Assembly: GCF_017354985.1 (NCBI RefSeq)
Contig: NZ_CP071501.1
Location: forward strand, 3,015,001 to 3,079,000
Direction: 5' to 3'
Source: Shewanella cyperi
Lineage (GTDB): Bacteria; Pseudomonadota; Gammaproteobacteria; Enterobacterales; Shewanellaceae
Length of the DNA stretch: 64,000 nucleotides
A program made the position numbers and the translations under genes. Within the stretch, counting starts at the first letter, position 1. Every line of letters begins with the position of its first letter. The notes beneath the pieces are model-generated. The model worked only from the letters and a program-made list of their open reading frames with translations. It was not told the DNA's origin and made no database searches. Positions 55,324-63,552 of the stretch are shown here, piece by piece.

Positions 55324-57552
55324 ATGCTCAAGCGCTCTCCTGGTTTGCCATCACTTTCATCTCTTTTGATAGATGCGCAGGGTGTTCATTGGTCCCAACA
55401 ACGCATGCTGGCCCTCGGCAGCCAACTGGCCATGTTGGTGATCACCATGGTGCTGATCACCAATGTGATCATTACCCTGGGCGAACGCCGTTTGCAGGAA
55501 GAGTGGGCGACCCAAAGGTACAGTGAACTGCAAACCGTCGGAACCCTGATCGCCGACAAGGTCACTTTTCAGCAATTCCGAACCCAGACCTTCGCCCGCG
55601 GTGAAAGCTTAAGGCAGTATTTGGATAATCCGGGGGAAGAGGAAAAAGCCCGCCTGCTGTCTCAGTGGCAGTCGCTGCAGAAGAACATTCCCGAACTCAT
55701 GGGGGTGGCCTTGTTTGATGCCAATGGCAAATTCCGCTTTTCCAGCAACGATGTGTTTGGCCAGGGGCCGGTACCCGCACCTTTGCTGGGTAAAAATCGC
55801 AACATGGGCGGCAATGAAATTTACACTTCGCCGATGGAATTCCTGGATCAGGAAGGCAATCTTGAGCCCTATATGTACCAGTTGGCCTGGCTGGAGAATC
55901 CCGATCAGAGCGTAAGGGGCTATCTGGTGACCTATAACTCCATGCTGCGTACCCTGGAGCTGATAAAACCCGCCATATCGGGCAGCCAGTCTCCAATGAT
56001 GATGTTTGACACCCAGGGCCTGCTGTATGCCGGTGCCTCCTCCATGTCACCTTTGCCCAGACTGCCAGACACCCTCAGCGGCAGCCTGAGGCAGACCTAT
56101 CCGGCACTGTGGCGTCAGATGGCCATGAGCAACTTCGGGCAGTTTCACGGCGATGATGCCACCTTTGTCTACCTCAAGGTGGAGTTGACCACCCAGTATG
56201 AAACGCGGCGGGAATATTTTCTGGTGTCCTACATACGTAATGAAGATATAGCCACACGCTTCAGCCAATGGCACACCCTGTTGCTCGTGGTCGCCATTTT
56301 GATGACTGTGCTGGCGGCCGCAGTGATAGTACTCAGCCACCTGTTCCGTCTTGAACAGCGCTCCCGTCATGTGGGGATTCGGCTGGCCAATACCCTGTTT
56401 GCCGGCGATACCGGCAGCCTGCTGGTCAATGATAATGGCCGCATTCTGAGTGCCAACCCTGCCGCCGCGAAAGCACTGATGCTGGCGCCCGATGAGTTGA
56501 AAGATCGCAGTCTGCAGCGTTGTCTGCAACTGGATGATGAAGCCTACGACGCCCTTAAACAGACACTTCAACAAAATGGCAGCTGGCGTGGTGAAGTGGA
56601 TCTGGGGCCCGAGGAAGGCGGTGTGCTCAGGGTCCATATCCGTCACGCCCAGCAAGGCCATGAAGCCAAGAGCTATTCGCTGGTCACCCTGGAGGAAATC
56701 AGCGAATTGGCACATTGCCAGGAGGAACTAAAGCATAATCAGTTGCTTGGTGAAAGTGCAGTGGCCGCGGCCCTCACCCGCGCCGATGGCAGCCTGCTGA
56801 AAACCAACGCCGCCTTTGATCAATTGCTGCAACCCGGTGAGCTGCAATGTCACAATCTGGCAGAACTGCTGGAAAACGATCTGGGCAACCAATGGCCGAG
56901 AATAGTGCAACAAATCGCCATGCAGGGACAGTGGCAGGGGCAGATACTGTGCACCGATCGCAGTCGCCTGCAGTCCTGCCTGCAGGCCACGCTCAAAGGC
57001 CATTTGGACGAAGACGGGGAAGTGGAGTTTATCGTCTGCACTTTGGAGCTGGCGGCTCCAAGGCAGAAGTTGCGGGAGAGCGGCGATCTTGTGCCCCACC
57101 GCAGTACCATTTTGTCGAACCTCAATGATCTGGAACACTATTTCCAGTCACTGCCGGGAAAAAGTCGCAATCATGCCAGCCTGATGCTGCTGGATATCAG
57201 TCCCGCCGGCATGCTGAGCCACATGAGTGACATAGGTCAGCTGGAAAAGCGCCAGCAGGAAGTGGAAATGCAATTATTGCGGGATTTACCAAGCAGTTTG
57301 CAGATTTCGCACTGGCAATTGGGCAGGCTGGTGGTGATCTTGCCCGATACCCATGCCAACCATGCCCATCTTCTGGCCAGCAAGACCCTGGAGCGCCTGG
57401 ATGACAACGGCTTGGGCGAAGGTATCTGCATCGGCATAGCCGCCTTCCATGAAGGTCAGAGCCTGGAGCAATTCCTGTCCAATGCCGAAGTTGCCCTCAA
57501 GCGCGCCAAGCAAACCGGTGAGCAGCGTATCTGTCAGGCCTTTACCCGCTGA
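55324..57552 (+). CDS. Membrane PAS protein with degenerate GGDEF domain
   Basis: 742 residues. TM1 (about 28-50), large periplasmic sensor (about 51-320), TM2 (about 322-347), PAS-like domain (about 365-470, LLVNDNGRILSANPAAAKAL), a second PAS-like segment (about 480-590, ALTRADGSLLKTNAAF), and a C-terminal GGDEF-like fold (about 590-742). The GGDEF signature is absent: the expected place reads QLGRLVVIL. The Asp/metal motif is DISPAG in place of DIDxFK. It should not make c-di-GMP, and may instead bind it or act as a scaffold. It ends 11 bases into the convergent gene. Confidence 0.75.
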   Translation: MLKRSPGLPSLSSLLIDAQGVHWSQQRMLALGSQLAMLVITMVLITNVIITLGERRLQEEWATQRYSELQTVGTLIADKVTFQQFRTQTFARGESLRQYLDNPGEEEKARLLSQWQSLQKNIPELMGVALFDANGKFRFSSNDVFGQGPVPAPLLGKNRNMGGNEIYTSPMEFLDQEGNLEPYMYQLAWLENPDQSVRGYLVTYNSMLRTLELIKPAISGSQSPMMMFDTQGLLYAGASSMSPLPRLPDTLSGSLRQTYPALWRQMAMSNFGQFHGDDATFVYLKVELTTQYETRREYFLVSYIRNEDIATRFSQWHTLLLVVAILMTVLAAAVIVLSHLFRLEQRSRHVGIRLANTLFAGDTGSLLVNDNGRILSANPAAAKALMLAPDELKDRSLQRCLQLDDEAYDALKQTLQQNGSWRGEVDLGPEEGGVLRVHIRHAQQGHEAKSYSLVTLEEISELAHCQEELKHNQLLGESAVAAALTRADGSLLKTNAAFDQLLQPGELQCHNLAELLENDLGNQWPRIVQQIAMQGQWQGQILCTDRSRLQSCLQATLKGHLDEDGEVEFIVCTLELAAPRQKLRESGDLVPHRSTILSNLNDLEHYFQSLPGKSRNHASLMLLDISPAGMLSHMSDIGQLEKRQQEVEMQLLRDLPSSLQISHWQLGRLVVILPDTHANHAHLLASKTLERLDDNGLGEGICIGIAAFHEGQSLEQFLSNAEVALKRAKQTGEQRICQAFTR

Positions 57553-58930
57553 CGGCCAACAGCTCTTCGGGTAGTTCGCTCTTGCTGATTTCGATTATGC
57601 TGGAGCGATTCATAACAATCTTGTAGCGGGCATAGTGGTTTTGACCCTTGCCCTCCCGGTACACCAACACCAGATTCACCTGGTAACGGCGCTCGGCCGA
57701 ATCGTTGCTGATCTTGCCATCCACCTCCCGATACACCTTGGACTTACCCCGCTCCAGATAGCGGGCAAAAGGCACCAGGCTGAAGACCACCTGCTCGGAA
57801 ATAGTGTCATAGCCGGCAAGAAAACCTTCTTCGCTGACCTTGGTGTGTATACCGTAATGAAGGAATTCCACATCCACCTTGTTTTGTCTGTGACGGCGTT
57901 TGAGGATTTCGGTCACTGCGGTGGGCACATCCTGTGGCCGCATAAATTCCAGCCATACCAGCTGCCGGGCAATGATCTCCTGACTGGTGGTGTCCCGGAG
58001 GATCCTGCTCCAGCGGGGGCGTCCCCGTTGGATCTTGCGCCACATAACATTGCGGATATCTTCCTTGAAGATTTCGCGAAAGCCGTAGATCACCGCCAAC
58101 GCAAACACCAACGACAGGGTAAAACCGGAAAAGACGCCCTGCGCTTCAATCACCAGGGCTGACACCACCAGCATCACCAATCCCGTCGCCAGACCATTGA
58201 TGAACTTCTTCAGTCCGCCGCCAAGGGGTTTTAGCTCCTCTTTGAGCACCACGCCCTGCTGAATAAGGCGTCTGAGCAACAACATCTTGTTGGAAATGCG
58301 ATTGTGATCCGCCTTGGTCTGGGCCGAGTTATAGCGCCTGTCATTGCGGTAATTGTTCTCGGCGCGGCACAGGGCCAAACAGGCTTCGGCCACTTCATTG
58401 AATCCCTGGGCGCGGGGGCCATGGGCCAACAGCTTCAGCAATTTCTGTTCGCAAAACCAGGACAGGTAATTATCGGCATTTTCGAAGTAGGACTTCCATT
58501 TGGGATCGGCAGGCTCACTGCGGCGGAATTTTTTCAGCAGACCGCTCAGCTGCTCTGTTACCTCGGCCAGGGCCGGATAGAACTGCTCCGCTTCGGTGAG
58601 GCGTTGCAGCTCCTTGGTATCATTTTCCACCGCTACCGCAAACTGATAGGCGAACAGGTTCAGGTAAAGGCGAAACTCCTCCACCGTGCGTTTGGTAAAA
58701 CTGGCAAAACGACTCTGCACCAAAGGCAGGTGCAAGCCATCGGAAAAATAGGCCCGGCGTCCAACGATAGCGCTGTAGTAATACTCTTCTTCATTGAGGC
58801 TTTGTGGACCTATCCCCATCTCTTTTGGCAGAGCAAAGTATAGATCCAGGCTTCGACTCTGCCCCATGGCAATCTGATGACTGAATTTTATCGACAGGGC
58901 GTCTTCTTGTTTGATCTGAATAGCGGACAC
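57542..58930 (-). CDS. Hypothetical inner-membrane protein
   Basis: 462 residues. No signal peptide. Two adjacent TM helices (about 248-290; LATGLVMLVVSALVIEA and TLSLVFALAVIYGF) separate an N-terminal helical region (about 60-245) from a C-terminal cytosolic-type domain (about 300-460). The C-terminal part has strands with YQVNLVLVYREGK and is rich in Arg/Lys. No family recognised. Its stop overlaps the last codons of the upstream convergent PAS protein by 11 bases. Confidence 0.8.
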   Translation of the reverse strand: MSAIQIKQEDALSIKFSHQIAMGQSRSLDLYFALPKEMGIGPQSLNEEEYYYSAIVGRRAYFSDGLHLPLVQSRFASFTKRTVEEFRLYLNLFAYQFAVAVENDTKELQRLTEAEQFYPALAEVTEQLSGLLKKFRRSEPADPKWKSYFENADNYLSWFCEQKLLKLLAHGPRAQGFNEVAEACLALCRAENNYRNDRRYNSAQTKADHNRISNKMLLLRRLIQQGVVLKEELKPLGGGLKKFINGLATGLVMLVVSALVIEAQGVFSGFTLSLVFALAVIYGFREIFKEDIRNVMWRKIQRGRPRWSRILRDTTSQEIIARQLVWLEFMRPQDVPTAVTEILKRRHRQNKVDVEFLHYGIHTKVSEEGFLAGYDTISEQVVFSLVPFARYLERGKSKVYREVDGKISNDSAERRYQVNLVLVYREGKGQNHYARYKIVMNRSSIIEISKSELPEELLAVSG

Positions 58931-59010
58931 ATAACCTCGACACGCAGCGAATTAAGGCAATTAAGTGATTGAATCAATATAGCTTAATTCAAGCGAATAC
59001 GTCGATAGTT

Positions 59011-59030
59011 GCGGGGTCCTGAGACCCCGC
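59011..59030. terminator. Hairpin after nhaD (possible terminator without T-run)
   Basis: Perfect 8-bp stem GCGGGGTC / GACCCCGC, loop CTGA. No T-run follows on the minus strand, so its termination role is uncertain. Confidence 0.5.
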
Positions 59031-59035
59031 ACGAC

Positions 59036-60481
59036 TCAGAAGGTGGCAGCATTGAGCCACATGTGTGCCAGTATGCTGGCAACGTAGCCCAGGGCAATGA
59101 CTGGAGTCCACTTGAGGTGAACCCCAAAGGTGTAAATCCCCCTCGCCTGCCCCATCAGGGCCACACCGGCGGCACTGCCGATAGACAACAGACTGCCACC
59201 GACACCGGCAGTCAGCGTAACCAACAGCCACTGGCCCATGGCCATGTCGGGATTCATGGTCAGCACGGCAAACATGACCGGGATGTTGTCGACTATGGCC
59301 GACAGCAAGCCCACAGCCACGTTGGCATAGGTGGGATCCCAATGGGTATACATGGCCTCTGATACCATGTGCAGGTAGCCCATAAAGCCCAGACCGCCAA
59401 CACACAGCACCACACCATAGAAGAACAGCAGCGTGTCCCACTCGGCGCGGGCCACCCGACTGAAGACATCAAAAGGCACAACCTGACCCAACTGGGCCAA
59501 CCTGACATCGTCCTGATTTTCTATGGCCTTGGCTTTAGCCCTCGCCAGGCCATGCTCAAAGGTCTTGCGCAGGTAGAAACCGAAAAACTGCAGCAGGCCC
59601 AAACCCGTCATCATACCCAGTACCGGCGGCATGCCCAGCGCAGAGTGCGCGGTAACGGCCATAGTGATAGTCAGCAAAAACAACCCAACTATACGTCTGG
59701 CACCGCGACGCATGTAGACCTTTTCCGACAGCGCCATAGGACAGGCTGTCTCAATAAACAGGTTCATGATGAACGCCGGCACGGCGAAATTAACCAAAGA
59801 AGGAATAAAGAGGTCAAAGAAATCACCAAAGGGCACCAAGCCCTTTTGCCATACCATAAGGGTGGTGATATCACCAAAGGGACTGTAGGCACCACCGGCG
59901 TTAGCGGCCACCACTATGTTGATACAGGACAGGGCAATAAACTTTTTATTGTCGCCGCCCACTTTCATGACCACAGCGCACATCAACAGCGCTGTGGTCA
60001 GGTTATCGGCCACAGGGGAGATAAAAAACGCCAGGAAACCGCTGAGCCAGAATACCTGACGCAGACTGAAGCCCTTGTTGACCATCCAGGCCCGTAGCGC
60101 ATCAAACAGGCCGCGCTCTTCCATGGCGTTGATATAGGTCATGGCCACCAACAGGAACAGCAGCAGTTCGGCGTATTCCAACAAATTATGTTTGAAGGCT
60201 TCTTCTGCAAGCTCAGGCATACCATGCTGGCTGTAAATCCACCCTAAAATCCCCCAGATAATCCCGGCGGCAACCAGCACGGGTTTGGATTTGCGTAAAT
60301 GCAGTTTTTCTTCCGCCATGACCAGCAGATAGGCCAATACAAAGATCGCCACTGCCACATATCCGGCTCCTGAGGCAGTCAAATCCAGCCATTCTGTTGC
60401 GGCTTCGGTGGCATGGGCCACAGGCATCAACAGGCCGCCGCATAAGGCGACCCACCCTTTAGCTCCCCAATTATTCTTCAT
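59036..60481 (-). CDS. nhaD: Na+/H+ antiporter NhaD
   Basis: 481 residues with an N-terminal signal-like segment and about 12 TM helices. Conserved NhaD segments: SPVADNLTTALLMCAVVM (about 154-171), NIVVAANAGGAYSPFGDITT (about 187-206) and SAIVDNIPVMFAVL (about 394-407), where Asp residues in membrane helices bind Na+ or Li+. NhaD exports Na+ at high pH and fits a marine host. A CTTAAGCTTAAG palindrome lies 89 bases upstream. Confidence 0.93.
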   Translation of the reverse strand: MKNNWGAKGWVALCGGLLMPVAHATEAATEWLDLTASGAGYVAVAIFVLAYLLVMAEEKLHLRKSKPVLVAAGIIWGILGWIYSQHGMPELAEEAFKHNLLEYAELLLFLLVAMTYINAMEERGLFDALRAWMVNKGFSLRQVFWLSGFLAFFISPVADNLTTALLMCAVVMKVGGDNKKFIALSCINIVVAANAGGAYSPFGDITTLMVWQKGLVPFGDFFDLFIPSLVNFAVPAFIMNLFIETACPMALSEKVYMRRGARRIVGLFLLTITMAVTAHSALGMPPVLGMMTGLGLLQFFGFYLRKTFEHGLARAKAKAIENQDDVRLAQLGQVVPFDVFSRVARAEWDTLLFFYGVVLCVGGLGFMGYLHMVSEAMYTHWDPTYANVAVGLLSAIVDNIPVMFAVLTMNPDMAMGQWLLVTLTAGVGGSLLSIGSAAGVALMGQARGIYTFGVHLKWTPVIALGYVASILAHMWLNAATF

Positions 60482-61013
60482 AGCATGCCCTATTGTTTGG
60501 ATGTCATCGGGAATTTAGCATGGGCTCAGGCGGCCACTATTTGAACTAACGCAAATTTTAGAGATTTCACTTAAGCTTAAGCACACTTTTTTCTCTTTTT
60601 TGCAACAAAAAAGCCCTTTGATACCCATAAATAAGTAGCAGAAAAACAAACAGATCAGCACAAAACCGTTCTTAATCCAAAAATACCAGCAACCCGTTTC
60701 CTCAGCTCTTGATGAATAAGTCCCTTACTGACCGGCTCCCCGTTGTTGCATTAGCCATCCCCCTTTTCAATCGAGGATGTAAAGCTGAATCCGAACCTGG
60801 CGGTGACGCTGCATCTGCCTCAAGACTCACACATTTGCTTACCCGCAGACACAATCCCATACACCATAATCAAACTGATACAAATCTCTTCCCTTGATGA
60901 CGGCATCATTCGCAATACTGACCTTTACTTAACAGTGACCATCGCATTTCTCCATTGTGCAGACAGGGATATCAGCACCCGCGAATAACCAACCACTCTC
61001 TAAGGATTGGATT
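60482..61013. other. Gene-free stretch between nhaD and the first small secreted protein gene
   Basis: Holds divergent promoters for both neighbours. A frame at 60709-60897 has no ribosome site and no recognisable product. Notable sequences are the palindrome CTTAAGCTTAAG (60570-60581) and the motif TGACCTTTACTTAA (60919-60932), which is shared with the paralogue upstream of 62981. Confidence 0.5.
60919..60945 (+). promoter_or_regulatory. Conserved upstream motif, copy 1
   Basis: TGACCTTTACTTAA followed by CATCGC (60940-60945), 82 bases before the first small secreted protein start. The same pair occurs upstream of the paralogue at 62891-62912. Role unknown; an activator or alternative -35 is possible. 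Confidence 0.45.
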
Positions 61014-61403
61014 ATGAAATCGATAATCATACTCGCCGCTGTCCTGGCAGCAGGCTTATCTACAACAGCCCAGGCAACTCAGTACGTATTCGTCGCAATG
61101 GACAATACTCCGGAAACCAAGATGTGCGTATCAGCGGGCAGCAACGACCGCGACGCACTAAGGCTACAGCTCAATCAAAGCAGCTATGGCACAGCGCGTT
61201 ATAACGCCAATACAGTGCTGTGTAATGGGAAAAGCCTGGCACAGTTTGCCCACCAATATGGCGCTGACCAAACCCATACCTACCTGGTCCCTCTGACCCG
61301 TGAGCGCCTGCGCTATAACGAAAGAGTCATCATCAGAGACATCTCTTATGCAGCCCCCCAAGCTGAACCCGGGAAGGTCTATGTGATGGTTTCTTCCAAC
61401 TGA
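61014..61403 (+). CDS. Small secreted protein, DUF3718-like (paralogue 1)
   Basis: 129 residues from ATG at 61014 (AAGGA 7 bases upstream). Signal peptide MKSIIILAAVLAAGLSTTAQA. Mature part has two Cys (ETKMCVSAGSN and ANTVLCNGKSL), which could form a disulfide, and ends VYVMVSSN. The pattern C-x-AGSN ... RYNANTVxCNG ... LAQFAxxYGAD is shared with the gene at 62981, about 60 percent identical by eye. I recall this pattern from the DUF3718 family. Function unknown. Confidence 0.8.
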   Translation: MKSIIILAAVLAAGLSTTAQATQYVFVAMDNTPETKMCVSAGSNDRDALRLQLNQSSYGTARYNANTVLCNGKSLAQFAHQYGADQTHTYLVPLTRERLRYNERVIIRDISYAAPQAEPGKVYVMVSSN

Positions 61404-61454
61404 TTTGAATGATACTCAATGAGTTGGCAGATCTTTTGCTGCTCAATGAAAAAC

Positions 61455-61484
61455 AAAGAGGGCACCCTTGGGGTGCCCTCTTTT
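61455..61484. terminator. Bidirectional terminator
   Basis: 13-bp stem AAAGAGGGCACCC / GGGTGCCCTCTTT with loop TTG and T-run, between the convergent small secreted protein and DUF481 genes. Confidence 0.9.
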
Positions 61485-61500
61485 CTATTGCAGCCAAACC

Positions 61501-62241
61501 TTAGAAGGAGTACAGCAAGGTCATGTTGGTCTCTGTATCAGTGCTCGTTTTGTCGTCCAGCGGCTCGCTGTTGTAACGCACTATCACGGCAAATTTCATT
61601 GCCAGGGCACCAATGATACTGGCCGTGAGCGAGGTCTCTGAACGAGCCTCCAGCTTGTCACCATAATCGGCAACCACAACTTGTCTGAATTTGGCACTGT
61701 CACTGATCTCGGTCTCAAAGTTCACCACACCATGGGCAACCCAGCTGGAGTCCGAGGTATAACCACGCAGGACCTGTTGCTCGCCGTCCAAAAGTTGATA
61801 CTGGTAACCGGGACCGATTTCACCGGTGAGCAGGGTAGTGTCTGTCTCATAGAATCGGTGACCATAACCGGCTGCCGTCGTGACCTTGTATTGGTAACCG
61901 GTAAAGGGATCGACTTCGTAGTTCAGGTTGGCAAACAGATAGTCATTATCATCAAATTTGTAATCCCCCTGGGCTGCGGCAATGTAACGTTTCGCAGTCA
62001 CGGCTCCGGTATCTTCCTTGTACAAGCCTTCCAGCAGGTATTGATTTTCCCAGTTGCCCAATTCATGCTTGAGCGCCAAACGGCCTTTGGCGGAAGAGGT
62101 TTCGGTATTGCCCGTGGTCAGGGTGGCCCCCAACTCAGCTTCTCCGGCAAAGGTTTTGTCACCCTTGATGAAATCAGCGCCGGCAAACGCATTGAATGGC
62201 AGCGCCAATACCACGGCAGCCGCAGTCAACATCTTCTTCAT
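61501..62241 (-). CDS. DUF481 (YdiY-like) outer-membrane beta-barrel protein
   Basis: 246 residues from ATG at 62241 (an ATG at 62247 is also possible, closer to GGAG). Signal peptide MKKMLTAAAVVLALPFNAFA. Mature part is a series of alternating strands (AELGATLTTGNTETSSAKGRL; QYLLEGLYKEDT) ending TETNMTLLYSF with C-terminal Phe. DUF481 proteins are predicted small outer-membrane barrels induced by stress in some bacteria. The promoter region holds two operator-like repeats. Confidence 0.88.
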   Translation of the reverse strand: MKKMLTAAAVVLALPFNAFAGADFIKGDKTFAGEAELGATLTTGNTETSSAKGRLALKHELGNWENQYLLEGLYKEDTGAVTAKRYIAAAQGDYKFDDNDYLFANLNYEVDPFTGYQYKVTTAAGYGHRFYETDTTLLTGEIGPGYQYQLLDGEQQVLRGYTSDSSWVAHGVVNFETEISDSAKFRQVVVADYGDKLEARSETSLTASIIGALAMKFAVIVRYNSEPLDDKTSTDTETNMTLLYSF

Positions 62242-62286
62242 TATCATGTATCTCCGTAAACGATTCCCTGAATTCGGTGCCAATGG

Positions 62287-62335
62287 TACCACCTATGGTG
62301 GTAAAGTCGAAATTCAACTACCACCTGTGGTGTCA
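62287..62335 (-). promoter_or_regulatory. Pair of palindromic operator-like sites upstream of the DUF481 gene
   Basis: Site 1, TACCACCTATGGTGGTA (62287-62303), is a perfect 7+3+7 palindrome. Site 2 at 62319-62335 repeats its core TACCACCTGTGGTG with a less perfect right arm. They are 32 bp apart, about three helical turns, so a dimer could bind both on one DNA face. The regulator is unknown. Confidence 0.6.
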
Positions 62336-62376
62336 GTACTGTTGGAAGGGAGTATAGGGGGCTGGCAATAATGACC

Positions 62377-62751
62377 TCAGGCGCCAGAGGACGGTTTGAG
62401 TTCTATCCGGTTTCCTTCAGGATCTTGAATATACAGGCTGAGGCCCTGCCCCTGAGCCCCGAATCTGGACTCAAACACGCCACGGGGTACCTTATGGGCA
62501 TCAAGGTATGCCAACAACGCCTGCTCAGCTACGGGTTGGTACTGGAGACAAAAGTGATCGAGACGGGACTGGGCTGGCAAGAATGTCGCAGGCTTAAGGT
62601 CGATTAATGCTGTCCCGGCACGCAACTGTAGCAAGGACTCGGTACGTCGCGCCACACTGCAACCAAGCACGTCAACGTAGAAGTGCTCCATGACACCCAC
62701 ATCGGCACACAACAGCACTATATGGTCCAGCCCAAGCAGGTTAAGTTTCAT
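62377..62751 (-). CDS. VOC-family (glyoxalase/bleomycin-resistance fold) protein
   Basis: 124 residues from ATG at 62751, with GGAGG about 7 bases upstream. VOC fold: LDHIVLLCADVGVMEHFY (about 8-25) opens with a metal-ligand His, a second half begins LDHFCLQYQPV (about 63-73), and the end is YIQDPEGNRIELKP with the ligand Glu. Ligand and reaction unknown. It is upstream of the DUF481 gene on the same strand, separated by the paired operator region. Confidence 0.88.
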   Translation of the reverse strand: MKLNLLGLDHIVLLCADVGVMEHFYVDVLGCSVARRTESLLQLRAGTALIDLKPATFLPAQSRLDHFCLQYQPVAEQALLAYLDAHKVPRGVFESRFGAQGQGLSLYIQDPEGNRIELKPSSGA

Positions 62752-62890
62752 CCCACGCCCTCCGTTCACCACTGGCGTCTCGTTGTCCGCTGCTTCCAGT
62801 CATACTTTCTTACGCTAGGACACATTCAGATACCAGTCATGTTAATAGTTACAAATCTGCGATTTCAGCGACGGGCGAGCGTTTAAGAGT

Positions 62891-62912
62891 TGACCTTAAC
62901 TTAAATCATCGC
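62891..62912 (+). promoter_or_regulatory. Conserved upstream motif, copy 2
   Basis: TGACCTTAACTTAA followed by CATCGC (62907-62912), 77 bases before the second small secreted protein start; matches copy 1 at 60919. Confidence 0.45.
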
Positions 62913-62980
62913 CTCTCCCACGTTTCATTTTTGGTTTGGCTAGATACAAAACTTTTAACTGATACAAAAAGGAACTGGTT

Positions 62981-63367
62981 ATGAAAAACACTCTTATATT
63001 AGCGTCACTGATTGCAGCAGGCTTGGCATCTGGTGTTCAGGCCGCCGACTACGTCTTTTTTGGCCAAGACAATAGTCCTGAAACCAAAATGTGCATTGCA
63101 GCAGGCAGCAATAACCGCATAGCCTTAATGATGCAAATGAGCTCAGATCACGGAGTTTCCCGCTACAACGCCAATACCGTGGTATGCAATGGCGCCAGTC
63201 TGGCTCAGTTTGCCCACAAGTACGGTGCAGATAAAACCTATGCTTATTTGGCACCACTGACCCAAGATAAATATTTATATGATGAAAGAGTCATCATCAA
63301 GGATATTTCGTTCAACGCCCCCAAAGACACATCCGGCACTGTCTATGTGATGGTTTCCGGTCAATAG
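62981..63367 (+). CDS. Small secreted protein, DUF3718-like (paralogue 2)
   Basis: 128 residues, AAGGA 7 bases before ATG. Signal peptide MKNTLILASLIAAGLASGVQA. Mature protein has the same two Cys positions (ETKMCIAAGSN and ANTVVCNGASL) and ends VYVMVSGQ. It aligns with the gene at 61014 end to end without large gaps. The two copies are 1.6 kb apart, same strand, flanking the minus-strand DUF481 and VOC genes. Function unknown. Confidence 0.8.
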   Translation: MKNTLILASLIAAGLASGVQAADYVFFGQDNSPETKMCIAAGSNNRIALMMQMSSDHGVSRYNANTVVCNGASLAQFAHKYGADKTYAYLAPLTQDKYLYDERVIIKDISFNAPKDTSGTVYVMVSGQ

Positions 63368-63382
63368 CGCTCCGAAAGACGC

Positions 63383-63414
63383 AGCCCCGGTCTCTAAAAG
63401 ATTGGGGCTTTTTT
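63383..63414 (+). terminator. Terminator of the second small secreted protein gene
   Basis: Stem AGCCCC-GGTCT / AGATT-GGGGCT (with G-U pairs), followed by a T-run. Confidence 0.85.
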
Positions 63415-63552
63415 CTGCCCTGAGTTGGGCAATTCGGGATAAAGAGTGATCCTGTTAACATTATCAAGCCCTCCTGCTACCGGGCCACTGGAGACTTGCC
63501 ACAACCCTGTCTTAACATTACAGCTTCATTGATGTAATCATGAGACCACTCC

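Noticed and set aside
60709..60897. 62-residue frame in the nhaD upstream region
   Set aside because: No ribosome site, no conserved features.
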